Below are positions 27,916 through 36,587 of a stretch of 64,000 nt of DNA, piece after piece. The translations under genes and the position numbers were made by a program. This stretch comes from CBDAQR01 sp965199055 (GTDB lineage: Bacteria; Pseudomonadota; Gammaproteobacteria; Pseudomonadales; Halieaceae). The DNA lies in contig CBDAQR010000003.1 of assembly GCA_965199055.1 (NCBI GenBank), forward strand, positions 1,488,001 through 1,552,000, in the 5' to 3' direction. Each line of letters opens with the position of its first letter. Position 1 is the first letter of the stretch. The notes under the pieces are model-generated. The model was not told the DNA's origin and did no database searches. It saw only the letters and a program-made list of their open reading frames with translations.

Positions 27916-28868
27916 AGCGATCCCTTACGCCTTAGCTGGGTCAGCTGCGCCATAATGGAAATGGCAATTTCGAGCGGCGTCTTGCTGCCAATATCCAATC
28001 CAACCGGAGCATGCAGCTTTGCGAGCTCACCCTGACGCAGCCCCAGCTCCTTGAGCCGCGCGAGTCGTTTTTCGGTAGTTCTCACTGAGCCCAGCGCACC
28101 GATATAGGCAGCATCAGTCTCCAACGCTTCCATTAACGCCATATCATCGATGCGCGGATCGTGAGTGAGGGTGATGATGATGCTATTGCGATCCCCGGCG
28201 CGTGTTCGAATCACATCGTCGGGCATGCCACCTACTAGTTCCAGATCGGGTCCCGGCCACTGCTTGCGAACCTCATCGCGGGGGTCGGTCACGATCACCT
28301 GGTAATCCATCGCCAGGGCCAGTTCACTCAATGATTGTGCTAATTGCCCGGCCCCGACCAACAGCAACAACATCTGCGGGCCAAAGCACTGGCTCACCCG
28401 AGAATCGGTGCGTTGCAGCGGCTGAAAATGACTGGACGCTTCGAGCGAGCTTTCGCCGGTTTCAAGATTAAGATGTCGCAGCACGCATTCACGGCGGCCG
28501 ACATGGGCCAGCAGTTCTGATATTTCCTTGCCATGGCGTTCAGGCGTGAGAGGCTCGATCAAAACGTGCAACCGACCGCCGCAGGGCAAACCGAGGCGCT
28601 CGTTTTCCTCTGCGGTAACGCCGTATTCGATAATCTCTGGCGAGTGCTCGGCCAACACACCCTCTCGCACCCGCTGCAATAAATCATCTTCGACGCAGCC
28701 ACCCGACAGTGAGCCAACCTGCAATCCATTGCTGTTACACGCCAGGAGCGAGCCGACTGGACGCGGCGACGAGCCCACCGTACCGACGATGGTGCAGAGC
28801 CAACAGCGCTCGTTCGCCCGCAGCCAATTGTCGACTTTTTCCAGCACCTGTAAGTCAATCGTTTGCAT
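27912..28868 (-). CDS. XdhC/CoxI-family molybdenum-cofactor maturation protein
   Basis: 318 residues. The N-terminal XdhC_CoxI domain has CTIVGTVGSSPRPVGSLL and SLSGGCVEDDLL. The C-terminal Rossmann-like XdhC_C domain has MLLLVGAGQLAQSLSELA, AAYIGALGSVRTTEKRL and the end motif GLDIGSKTPLEIAISIMA. These proteins bind and sulfurate molybdenum cofactor for xanthine-dehydrogenase-type enzymes. No such hydroxylase gene is in this window, so its client must be elsewhere. Confidence 0.9.
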   Translation of the reverse strand: MQTIDLQVLEKVDNWLRANERCWLCTIVGTVGSSPRPVGSLLACNSNGLQVGSLSGGCVEDDLLQRVREGVLAEHSPEIIEYGVTAEENERLGLPCGGRLHVLIEPLTPERHGKEISELLAHVGRRECVLRHLNLETGESSLEASSHFQPLQRTDSRVSQCFGPQMLLLLVGAGQLAQSLSELALAMDYQVIVTDPRDEVRKQWPGPDLELVGGMPDDVIRTRAGDRNSIIITLTHDPRIDDMALMEALETDAAYIGALGSVRTTEKRLARLKELGLRQGELAKLHAPVGLDIGSKTPLEIAISIMAQLTQLRRKGSL

Positions 28869-28985
28869 AGTGTCAGACTACCATAGAGAAGTTCACTCGC
28901 CTTCTGTCTATCGGCACCGGAATCCGGTAACTTCCTTGTCTCTAAACAATAACAATGGCCGCATGACCGGCCCAGGGAGTCATTG

Positions 28986-30901
28986 ATGCGTCTACCGGTA
29001 ATCGTCGGTATGGGGGGCGTAAATGCCGCAGGTCGCACCTCGGGTTTTCAGAGCTATCGGCGCATGATTATCGATGCCCTCTCCGAAGATGAACGGAATC
29101 AAACGCTCACGGCATTAGCCGTTATGATGAATCTGGTGACCTATGAGGGCGACCATCGCTACCGCGATGCTGAGGCTGGCGAAGCTGGCGAATTGCTCAC
29201 GGAAGCAGAAGTCGCCAGTGAGTTTGGCCAGGCGGTGCTGGATGGCACACTGGTACGCAAAGTTGAAAAGACCTTCTTCGACGTTGACGCCCTGCACTGG
29301 CAATCCAATGGCGACCTCATTCCCGACCCGGCTCAGCACACTGGTGAAATTCAGTTCGTAATGACCCGCTCACAGCTGCCGCTGCAACTGCCAGACAACT
29401 GGAGTGTGGCGGACAGGGACGAAAAGACGGTGCTAGTAACGGTCAGCGGCGAGCTATCCGTGAAGCTCGACAATGTGCGCGACTTTCCCTTCAAAGCGGC
29501 CGGCCAACTGCCCTCGGGCTTCGATATTGCAGAGCTCTACAATTCGCGTTTTCAACCGCGCGGCCTGCAAATGGCATTGTTTGGCGCAACCGACGCGCTG
29601 AGATCCGTGGGCATTGAGTGGGATACCATCCTCAAGCACATCAACCCGGACCAGGTGGGTGTGTACTCCAGCAGTGGTTTCGGCCAGATGGATCAAAATG
29701 CGTACGGCGGCATGCACCAGGCGCGCATGAAGGGCGACCGGGTAACAACGAAGGCGCTGACCATGGGCATCAACTCGATGCCGACTGATTTCATCAATGC
29801 CTATGTACTCGCCAACGTCGGTATCGCCAGCAGTTCGGTGGCTGCCTGTGCAACCTTCTTATCGAATCTGCGCCACGCGGTCTCAGATATGCAGGCGGGA
29901 AAAATTCGCGTTGCGATGGTCGGCAACAGCGAGGCGCCCATTGGACCTGAGCTAATGGACGGCTTTGGCACGATGGGAGCTCTGGCCACGGACGAAAACA
30001 TGCTCAAGCTGTATGGCGGAGACAGCGTCGATCATCGCCGCGCCAGCCGTCCCTTTGGCAGTAACTGCGGTTTTACCATCGGCGAGGCGAGCCAGTATTT
30101 CATGTTGATGGATGATGAACTTGCGGTTGAACTGGGCGCTCCGATTCTCGGTTCGGTCACCGATGTATTCATCGACGCCGACGGCATCAAAAAGTCGATC
30201 ACCGCACCGGGGCCTGGCAACCATATCACTATGGCCAAAGCCGTGGCTGCAGCATCAGCCATTGTGGGTGAAGAAGCAGTGAAAAAAGGCAGCTTCGTGA
30301 TGGCTCACGGGTCTAGCACCCCGCAAAACCGCGTGACCGAGTCACAAATTTTTGACCAGGTGGCGCGCGCGAACGACATTTACGACTGGCCAGTGGCAGC
30401 CGTTAAAGCCTACCTGGGGCATACCATTGCACCCGCGAGCGGAGACCAACTCGCTGCGGCACTCGGCGTATTTCATTACGGTGTTCTGCCTGGAATCGCC
30501 ACCATAGATGAGGTGGCGGATGACGTATACTGGCACTAGGGCCTAAACACCTCTCGATGAAGCCCGCTGACTGGGAAGTCGGAATCCTCAACTCCAAGGG
30601 ATTTGGCGGCAACAATGCCACTGCGGTGTTACTTTCACCCGGGCGCACAGAGCGGATGCTGGAGAAGCGGCACGGGGCCGATGCTATGGCGAAGAGCCGA
30701 GACAAACGCGCAGCCAGCGATACCAAAGCCAAGGAGTACTTTGCCCATGCCGACCTCGGCGAGTATGCTCCGATCTACCGATTCGGCGAGGGAATGATCG
30801 CGGATGAGGACATCGAGATGGACCGCGAGCAGATACGCATCAAGGGCCTGGCAAACCCCATCAACCTACCCGTCGATAATCCCTATCCAGATATGAGCTA
30901 A
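28986..30901 (+). pseudogene. Beta-ketoacyl synthase, interrupted near the C-terminus (TAG plus frameshift)
   Basis: The start at 28986 has GGGAG 6 nt upstream. The long first part (28986-30539) has the thiolase-fold active sites: Cys288 in VAACATFLSN, His in MAHGSSTPQN and His in YLGHTIAPASGD. The frame ends with TAG at 30537-30539. Translating through it gives GLNTS. A shift of frame at about 30555 then gives MKPADWEVGILNSKGFGGNNATA, the expected FabB/FabF-type C-terminal motif (longer than shown in one piece), ending at 30901. So a stop and a shift both lie within 20 bp. The acyl-ACP elongation product is unknown. Confidence 0.75.
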
Positions 30902-30904
30902 GCC

Positions 30905-31276
30905 CTACTCCGCAGGAACACTTTCGACCCTAATCCAATCGATGCTGCGACTCATGAAGCCTATCTTGACCGTGATGGCCATCGTGTCGCCATCGACGCT
31001 GATCTTGGCATCGCGGTACTCTTCCAGCCGCTCGGCATAGACCTGGCCAGCCCAGGTGCCAGGCTTTTCGCCAGCGACCAGGTCCTTAAGTATTTTCCGG
31101 CCCACTCGATCAGGAAAATTGTCATTACGCATCACGGTGCCGGTGCCGGTATCACCCTCAAAGGAGATTTTGATCCAGCCCGGCCCATCCTCGGCCTTCC
31201 AGGTGCCGGCCAATTCCGCGGCCCAGGCCGGCGCAACGACAATGCTGAGCAATAGCGTAAACAGGAATTTTTTCAT
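30905..31276 (-). CDS. DUF2147-like exported protein
   Basis: 123 residues with a signal peptide (MKKFLFTLLLSIVVAPAWA). The mature part begins ELAGTWKAEDGPGWIKISF and ends with a GFMSRSIDWIR motif, resembling the DUF2147 family of small periplasmic beta-proteins. It is 22 bp after the acyl-CoA dehydrogenase and so last in the minus-strand operon that starts with the GST at 33560. Its job is unknown. Confidence 0.65.
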   Translation of the reverse strand: MKKFLFTLLLSIVVAPAWAAELAGTWKAEDGPGWIKISFEGDTGTGTVMRNDNFPDRVGRKILKDLVAGEKPGTWAGQVYAERLEEYRDAKISVDGDTMAITVKIGFMSRSIDWIRVESVPAE

Positions 31277-31298
31277 CGGCTTTGTCTCCAGGACTGCA

Positions 31299-32513
31299 CT
31301 AGCTTACGAGATCGCGGATCGTCATCTTACCCAGCTGCGACATATGCACTTCGTCAGGGCCATCGGCAATCCGACAAAACCGTGCTCGAGTGAAGACGCC
31401 GGGAATCAAGGTATCCTGACTTACACCCGCTCCACCCCAGATCTGCATGGCGCGATCTGCCACTTCCTGGGCCATGCGCGGCGCCACGATCTTGACCATC
31501 GACACATAGGGCCGCGCCGCATCCAGTCCGCCTTCATCCATGGCCTGCGCCGCCTGCAGGGTCAACAACCGACACTGCTCAATATCACAGCGGCTGCGGG
31601 CAATCTCGTGTTGCACACTGGTTTTTTTGCTGAGCTTTTCACCGAAGGCAACACGCTGTTCGGCGCGCTCACACATCAACTCCAGGCAGCGCTGGGCAAG
31701 ACCGACAAATCCCATCGCGTACTGGAAACGGCCAGGCCCGAGGCGGCCCTGGGCGATCTCGAAACCACAGCCCTCGCCCTTGATCATATTGGTCACGGGC
31801 ACACGTACATCCTCGAACAGTAACTCCGCCTCGCCGCCCGGAGAGTGCAGGCTATCAAACACACGCAGCTCACGTACCAGCTTCACCCCCGGGTGATCGC
31901 GTGGAACGATGATGGTGGAATGCTGATGGTGGCGGTCGTTCTCGGGGTTGGATTTGCCCATGACCAACATGAGTTTGCAACGGGGACCGACCGCACCCGT
32001 GGTCCACCACTTGCGCCCGTTAAGCACGTATTCGTCTCCGTCGCGCTTGATTTCCAACTCCATATTGGTGGCGTCACTGGAGGCCACCTGAGGCTCTGTC
32101 ATGGCATAGGCGCTGCGGATTTCACCGGCGAGTAGCGGCATGAGCCACTCTTCCTGCTGGGCCGGCGTGCCGTACTTTGCGAGCACTTCCATATTGCCCC
32201 GATCCGGCGCGTTACAGTTAAACACCCCCTGCGCCCAGGTCACTTTGCTCATCGTCTCAAACAGAGGTGCAATTTCCACGTTGGTGAGGCCAGGGCTCCA
32301 AGGTTCGTACTCCTCTGGCAAGAACAGGTTCCACAAACCCTGCGCCTTTGCTTTTTCACGCAGCTCGTCATACCAGTCGGGCACCTGCCAGAGATTTGCA
32401 GGGTCAAGCGTGAACTCTTCCCAATCGTGCTCGCGCGGAAACACATGCTCCTGCATGAACGCTTCCAACTGCGCATTCAGTTCTCGTACTCTTTCGCTGA
32501 CTTCAAATCCCAT
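31299..32513 (-). CDS. Acyl-CoA dehydrogenase family protein
   Basis: 404 residues, normal family length. GGAG with 8 nt spacing fixes the start. FAD-dehydrogenase motifs are IRSAYAMTEPQVASSDATN (mid domain), the linker FDSLHSPGGEAELLFEDV, and the C-terminal helical QIWGGAGVSQDTLIPG. It resembles the ACAD10/11-like long-chain or hydroxy-acyl group more than the short-chain enzymes. It lies 12 bp after an extended GST gene, within an operon preceded by an operator copy at 33592. It oxidises an acyl-CoA at the alpha-beta position; the chain is not known. Confidence 0.9.
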   Translation of the reverse strand: MGFEVSERVRELNAQLEAFMQEHVFPREHDWEEFTLDPANLWQVPDWYDELREKAKAQGLWNLFLPEEYEPWSPGLTNVEIAPLFETMSKVTWAQGVFNCNAPDRGNMEVLAKYGTPAQQEEWLMPLLAGEIRSAYAMTEPQVASSDATNMELEIKRDGDEYVLNGRKWWTTGAVGPRCKLMLVMGKSNPENDRHHQHSTIIVPRDHPGVKLVRELRVFDSLHSPGGEAELLFEDVRVPVTNMIKGEGCGFEIAQGRLGPGRFQYAMGFVGLAQRCLELMCERAEQRVAFGEKLSKKTSVQHEIARSRCDIEQCRLLTLQAAQAMDEGGLDAARPYVSMVKIVAPRMAQEVADRAMQIWGGAGVSQDTLIPGVFTRARFCRIADGPDEVHMSQLGKMTIRDLVS

Positions 32514-32525
32514 CTTGGTTTCTCC

Positions 32526-33560
32526 TTACAACATTGCTTCGCAGCCGGTGCCGTCGAGGACAGCATCCACGCGTGCTCGATCGTCATCCGACAAGGCCTG
32601 GTATTGCTCGCGGGTCCAGCGCAGACACTTCGCCTGGTAGGGGAAGGTCGGTTGTACCCAGGGCAAACCATCAATCTCGGCTTCCCAGTTCTTCTCACCA
32701 GCTTCAACGGCGGCCGCATTGGCAAGTTGCGCCGGAGCATAAACGCGACCGACTTCACTGAGAATGCCGCGCAAACTATCCGGGGCGTCTTCCAAACGCA
32801 CCCAATCGTCCTCACTATCTTCCAGGCCTGAGAGATCCCGCACTTGATCAACCCAGGCCACCGTTCGTGGCGACAAATTATGCGTAATGGTGCGAGGCGT
32901 GGGATCAAAGCCGACCAGCTGAGTCAGTTGCCCAAAGATCGCAAAATCGCCGGCACCTGGCCGACTGCCCAACAGCATTGAACAGTGATGGAAGTGCTCT
33001 TCCATCGCTGCCAGAAAGCGCCGATAGCTGGCATCAATCACCGGTGCCGTCGTGTCATTGGAACCCACGACATAGAGGCGATTGATTTGGCGCTCACTAA
33101 AGTAGTCTTTGAACTGCTTATGAGACGCATCATCCAGGGTCAGGTTCATACCCAGCGGCAACAGTGTGCCGGCATTATCGGCGTCTGCCTCTGGGTACCA
33201 GCGGTAGTGAAACATGTACTTAGTGCACCACTCGTCACCAAAATCCTCCAGCAGGTAGTCGATAAAGGCGAGTGCTGGGTCCGACGGTAGTACTGATCGG
33301 CCGGAATAATCAGCCTCGAGACGGCGAATGATTGGCGTCGAATCGCACACAGCCTTCATCGCACCGGATTCGTCTTCGAGCAGAAAGGTGGGCATCAATA
33401 CCGGTTTCGGTTTTTCTACTCCGATGCTCTCCAGGTAGTTGCCCGGATCGGACCAACGTATGCCGTAAGGAATGTGTCGGTAGCGCAGCAGCGACACCAT
33501 CTTCTGTGTGTAGGGCGACGCGGTGCCCCCGAACAATTGCAAGCGTTCTGGTGCGGCCAT
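32526..33560 (-). CDS. Extended glutathione-S-transferase-like protein (copy 2)
   Basis: 344 residues. The start has GGAG 6 nt before it. The thioredoxin-like part begins LQLFGGTASPYTQKMVSLLR, and the second strand has VLMPTFLLEDESGAMKAVCDSTPII. The GST-C part has LLGSRPGAGDFAIFGQLTQL. The family-specific extra C-terminal part ends in a helix (YQAKCLRWTREQYQALSDDD). It heads a minus-strand operon with an acyl-CoA dehydrogenase and a DUF2147-like gene. It is divergent from another GST copy, with an operator-like palindrome between them. Confidence 0.8.
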   Translation of the reverse strand: MAAPERLQLFGGTASPYTQKMVSLLRYRHIPYGIRWSDPGNYLESIGVEKPKPVLMPTFLLEDESGAMKAVCDSTPIIRRLEADYSGRSVLPSDPALAFIDYLLEDFGDEWCTKYMFHYRWYPEADADNAGTLLPLGMNLTLDDASHKQFKDYFSERQINRLYVVGSNDTTAPVIDASYRRFLAAMEEHFHHCSMLLGSRPGAGDFAIFGQLTQLVGFDPTPRTITHNLSPRTVAWVDQVRDLSGLEDSEDDWVRLEDAPDSLRGILSEVGRVYAPAQLANAAAVEAGEKNWEAEIDGLPWVQPTFPYQAKCLRWTREQYQALSDDDRARVDAVLDGTGCEAML

Positions 33561-33591
33561 GCTTAACTCCTCTATCGTGGGGCGAAAATAT

Positions 33592-33608
33592 TGACATAAA
33601 TGATGCCA
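33592..33608. promoter_or_regulatory. Predicted TetR operator, copy D (degenerate)
   Basis: TGACATA-AAT-GATGCCA differs at one base in each half from TGGCATA-N3-TATGCCA. It lies midway between two divergent GST operons, 32 bp from one start and 47 bp from the other. Confidence 0.5.
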
Positions 33609-33654
33609 TTATGTAACCCTCCTTCCACTAGTCAGTAGCTTCTTGAGGCCTTAC

Positions 33655-34698
33655 ATGTACCCAGGTGAGTACCTGTTAATCGGTAACCAGCTTAGCTTCT
33701 TTTCCCGCAAGCTGGAGGCACAGCTTCGCTTCCAACAAATTCCATGGCGCTGGCTGTTCAAGACGCAAGAACGCGCTCCGGAACTGGAGGCGCGTGCGGG
33801 CACGCACTTCATTCCCCTACTGCAAACACCTGACCGCTGGATCATCAATGACACGATCGCGATTGGCCCGATGCTCAATGACCGCTTCAGCGAGCATCCC
33901 GTCATTCCGACGACGCCCGCCCAGCGCAGCGCCTGCTTTATTCTGGAAGATGCGCTCAATCACTGGATGGGACGCGCCGCTGTGCATTCTCGCTGGTGCT
34001 ATCCGGAGAATGTGGAATGGGTGGGCCTGCGTTTCGGTGCCAATATGATGCTGGATCAGGACATTTCAGAGGCGTTGACCGCGGAAGAACATGAGCTCGT
34101 TTCCGGCATCGGCCAGATGATGTACCAGGGATTCGGCAAGAACGTTTGCGAAACGCTCGGAGTCGGCCCCGACGAGTCCGACAAGGTGCAGGCCGATTTC
34201 CAGGCGCTGCTGGCCGCGCTCGACTCACACTTGGAGCAGCACTCGTTTTTATTGGGCGAACGCCCCTGCCTTGCAGACTTCGCCCTGGCCGGGGTGTTCA
34301 AAGCGCACTTTATCACCGACCCCACCCCCAAAGGCTGGCTGGGGAATTATGCCGCTCGCATGACCGAATATACCGAGCATTTCTTCGGCGACACCATCGA
34401 GACTAGCGGTAGCTGGATCGCGGAGGATGCGCTCCCAGAATCACTGTCGCCACTGCTCGATTACTTGAAGAAGACCTACTACACCTTGGCACCGGCCAGC
34501 ATCAGCGCTGCCATGGCGGGCGAGAAGTTTTACACATTGGATTACGGCTATGGCCCGGTGCAGGTACGCAGCCAGAAGCGACTAGACCTGGCGCGCCGTC
34601 ACGTGCAAGACGAGATCCGACGTTGTGGCGGTGATCATCAAGCTTCCTTGAAAGCGACATTTGGCGAGCGCGGTATACTCGATTACTACCTGCTTTAA
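33655..34698 (+). CDS. Extended glutathione-S-transferase-like protein (copy 3)
   Basis: 347 residues from the ATG at 33655, which has GAGG 6 nt upstream; the in-frame TTG at 33643 is less likely. The N-terminus EYLLIGNQLSFFSRKLEAQL is thioredoxin-like. The GST-C part has LLGERPCLADFALAGVFKAH. The shared C-terminal extra part follows, ending RCGGDHQASLKATFGERGIL. It is the first gene of an operon with a DUF1330-like membrane protein and the selenocysteine-type redoxin, so its job is linked to thiol/selenol redox chemistry by context. Confidence 0.8.
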   Translation: MYPGEYLLIGNQLSFFSRKLEAQLRFQQIPWRWLFKTQERAPELEARAGTHFIPLLQTPDRWIINDTIAIGPMLNDRFSEHPVIPTTPAQRSACFILEDALNHWMGRAAVHSRWCYPENVEWVGLRFGANMMLDQDISEALTAEEHELVSGIGQMMYQGFGKNVCETLGVGPDESDKVQADFQALLAALDSHLEQHSFLLGERPCLADFALAGVFKAHFITDPTPKGWLGNYAARMTEYTEHFFGDTIETSGSWIAEDALPESLSPLLDYLKKTYYTLAPASISAAMAGEKFYTLDYGYGPVQVRSQKRLDLARRHVQDEIRRCGGDHQASLKATFGERGILDYYLL

Positions 34699-34724
34699 CT
34701 GACTCACAGCAGAGAATAAGAATA

Positions 34725-35360
34725 ATGAGCAAGCGACAGTTATTATGGGGCTTCAGCGGCCTTCTCTACTTAATCTTTATCAGCTGGTATACCGACTTTG
34801 GCGGACCACTGACAGAAGACGAGATCGCCATGTACATGGAACGGCTAGAGGGCGATGGCAGCGTTACTGAAAGCGCCAGCGGCAACAACATCGAGCGGTT
34901 CTTACGCGAGGATACCGGCCGTCAGTTCTTTATGGCGAACTTTCTTGACCTGAAGCAGAACCCGCCGGATGTACCCGGCGCTGAACCAGGTGAGAGTGCT
35001 GAGCAACTGATGGGACGCTATATGGCCTATATGTGGCCAGCACTACTGTCCCGCGCCTCTCATCCCATTATCGGTGGCAATGCCATTAATAGCGCGATGG
35101 ACCTCGAGGGGATTGAAGGCGCTGAACATTGGGACTCGGCGGCGCTGATGCGCTATCGCAGCCGCCGCACACTGATGGACATCGTCACCGACCCTGAAAT
35201 GGGTCCCAGTCACAAGTACAAGATTGCCGCACTCGAGAAAACCATCGCTTTCCCGATCGAGACGCAGATCAACCTTGGCGACCCCAGAGGATTTATCGGA
35301 CTGCTGCTGTTAGCATTGACCGCACTGATTGATAACTTCCTGATGAGGCGCACGCGATGA
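34725..35360 (+). CDS. Membrane-anchored DUF1330-like protein
   Basis: 211 residues with a hydrophobic N-terminal segment (about 5-24) and a hydrophobic C-terminal segment (about 188-206). The part between is soluble. It contains HWDSAALMRYRSRRTLMDI and HKYKIAALEKTIAFP, which resemble the DUF1330 ferredoxin-like fold. The match is weak and the function is unknown. It is 26 bp after a GST gene and overlaps the selenoprotein gene by ATGA, so translation of the two is likely coupled. Confidence 0.6.
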   Translation: MSKRQLLWGFSGLLYLIFISWYTDFGGPLTEDEIAMYMERLEGDGSVTESASGNNIERFLREDTGRQFFMANFLDLKQNPPDVPGAEPGESAEQLMGRYMAYMWPALLSRASHPIIGGNAINSAMDLEGIEGAEHWDSAALMRYRSRRTLMDIVTDPEMGPSHKYKIAALEKTIAFPIETQINLGDPRGFIGLLLLALTALIDNFLMRRTR

Positions 35361-36586
35361 CGGTTGAACGCGACGAACTCGGCTTCGACGCTCCGGCACC
35401 ATTGGGCCACCCCGGAAGGGCCGGTCTACCCGAAGATGCGAGCACGGGGCCGGAAATCGGAGACTTGTTGCCAGACTTCGAGTTACCCGATGCCTTCGGT
35501 AACCTGGTGAGGTTTCACGAAGATCGCGCCGGCAAAAAAGCCGCGCTGGTGTTCTATCGCTCCGCGGTCTGGTGACCCCCCTGCTGGACGCAGCTAGGTG
35601 AGTTGCGAGATGCCTTTTCCAAGTTCGTAGAGCACGATATCAAGCTCTACGCCGTCTCCTATGACGACCAGGAAACCCTGAGCGAGTTCGCGCGCGAACA
35701 GAACATTCCCTACCCACTCCTATCGGATATCGATTCCGAGGTTATTCGGCAGTACGGCATTCTCAATACTATGGTTTCGAAAGACGACGCCTTTCTGTAC
35801 GGCATCCCTTTCCCGGGCGTGTATGTAACCGATGAGGAAGGCCGTGTAAGCGCCAAGTTCTTTCACGACACCTACAAAAAACGCGACAGTGCAGAGAGCC
35901 TGATCGATGCCGCTCTCGGTCGTATCAGCCTCGATGCATCGGCCCCCAGCGCAGTCGCTGCGACTGACGACGATATCCGCATCACCGCGACCATGCACGG
36001 CGGTAAAGGCAGTATCCGCCAGGGTGTTCTGCGCAAGCTGGTCGTTCGTTTCGAACTCGGCGAGGGACTGCATATCTATGGCGAGCCCGTGCCGCAGGGT
36101 ATGGTCGCCACCAATGTGGAGGTGGTAGCACCCGACGGCTTCATCACACTCGAACCTGAGCTGCCACCGACGGAAACCCTGCACCTGGAAGCGATGAATG
36201 TCGACCTACAGGTGTGGAGCGGGACGGTGGACTACGTTATTCCCTGCTACCCGGTTGGTGAGCTCGCGAGCGAAACCCGCCCCTTGGATAGGGACAGCAT
36301 CGATATCGAGGTTAAGGTGCGCTACCAGGCATGTACCGACCAGGAATGCCTGCTGCCACGCACAGATACTCTGAGCCTGACGCTGCCTATGGATGTGATC
36401 GACTTGCCTAACCTGGGCATGCACGCCGGCCATGGACAACGGGAAGGGGGGTATGACAGTACCCCTGCGATGCGCCGCCTATTATGGCGCAAGTTCAAGA
36501 CTAACCCGCTGGGACTGCCCAAGCTCATCTGGAAATCGATAAAGCTTGAGCGCCAGGCCCGCAAGCGAGCCCGGCAGAAGAACTGA
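35357..36586 (+). CDS. Predicted selenoprotein: redoxin (U-P-P-C) fused to DsbD-alpha-like domain
   Basis: 409 residues if TGA at 35573-35575 is read as selenocysteine 73. The frame is unbroken on both sides. Residues 1-205 are an AhpC/TSA-Redoxin domain: DLLPDFELPDAFGNL, ALVFYRSAVW, then U73-P-P-C76, then WTQLGELRDAF and a normal thioredoxin-fold end. Homologues have Cys at that place, since WCPxC is the usual redoxin active site. A hairpin at 35589-35607 with GG in its loop fits a bacterial SECIS. Residues about 215-360 resemble the N-terminal DsbD domain, with YQACTDQECLLP. The tail is basic. A plain nonsense mutation in a Cys codon (TGC or TGT) is the alternative. Confidence 0.75.
35589..35607 (+). 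promoter_or_regulatory. Predicted bacterial SECIS hairpin
   Basis: CGCAGCT (35589-35595) pairs with AGTTGCG (35601-35607) as seven base pairs with one G-U. The 5-nt loop is AGGTG, with GG at 35597-35598. There are 21 nt between the TGA (35573-35575) and the first loop G. Known bSECIS elements have a G in the first two loop positions and about 16-37 nt from UGA to it. Confidence 0.7.
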
Positions 36587-36587
36587 C

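Noticed and set aside
30537..30539. Pyrrolysine reading of TAG in the ketoacyl synthase
   Set aside because: A frameshift lies 15 bp further on, so reading TAG would not save the protein; Pyl is also not expected in this kind of organism.
33591..33617. Sigma-70 promoter with TTGACA at 33591 for the GST at 33655
   Set aside because: TTGACA is present, but no acceptable -10 box lies 16-18 bp further on; it overlaps the operator and is too weak to list.
35581..35593. Alternative hairpin CTGC-TGGAC-GCAG after the TGA
   Set aside because: Only four base pairs and too close to the TGA; the 7-bp hairpin at 35589-35607 is better in both.
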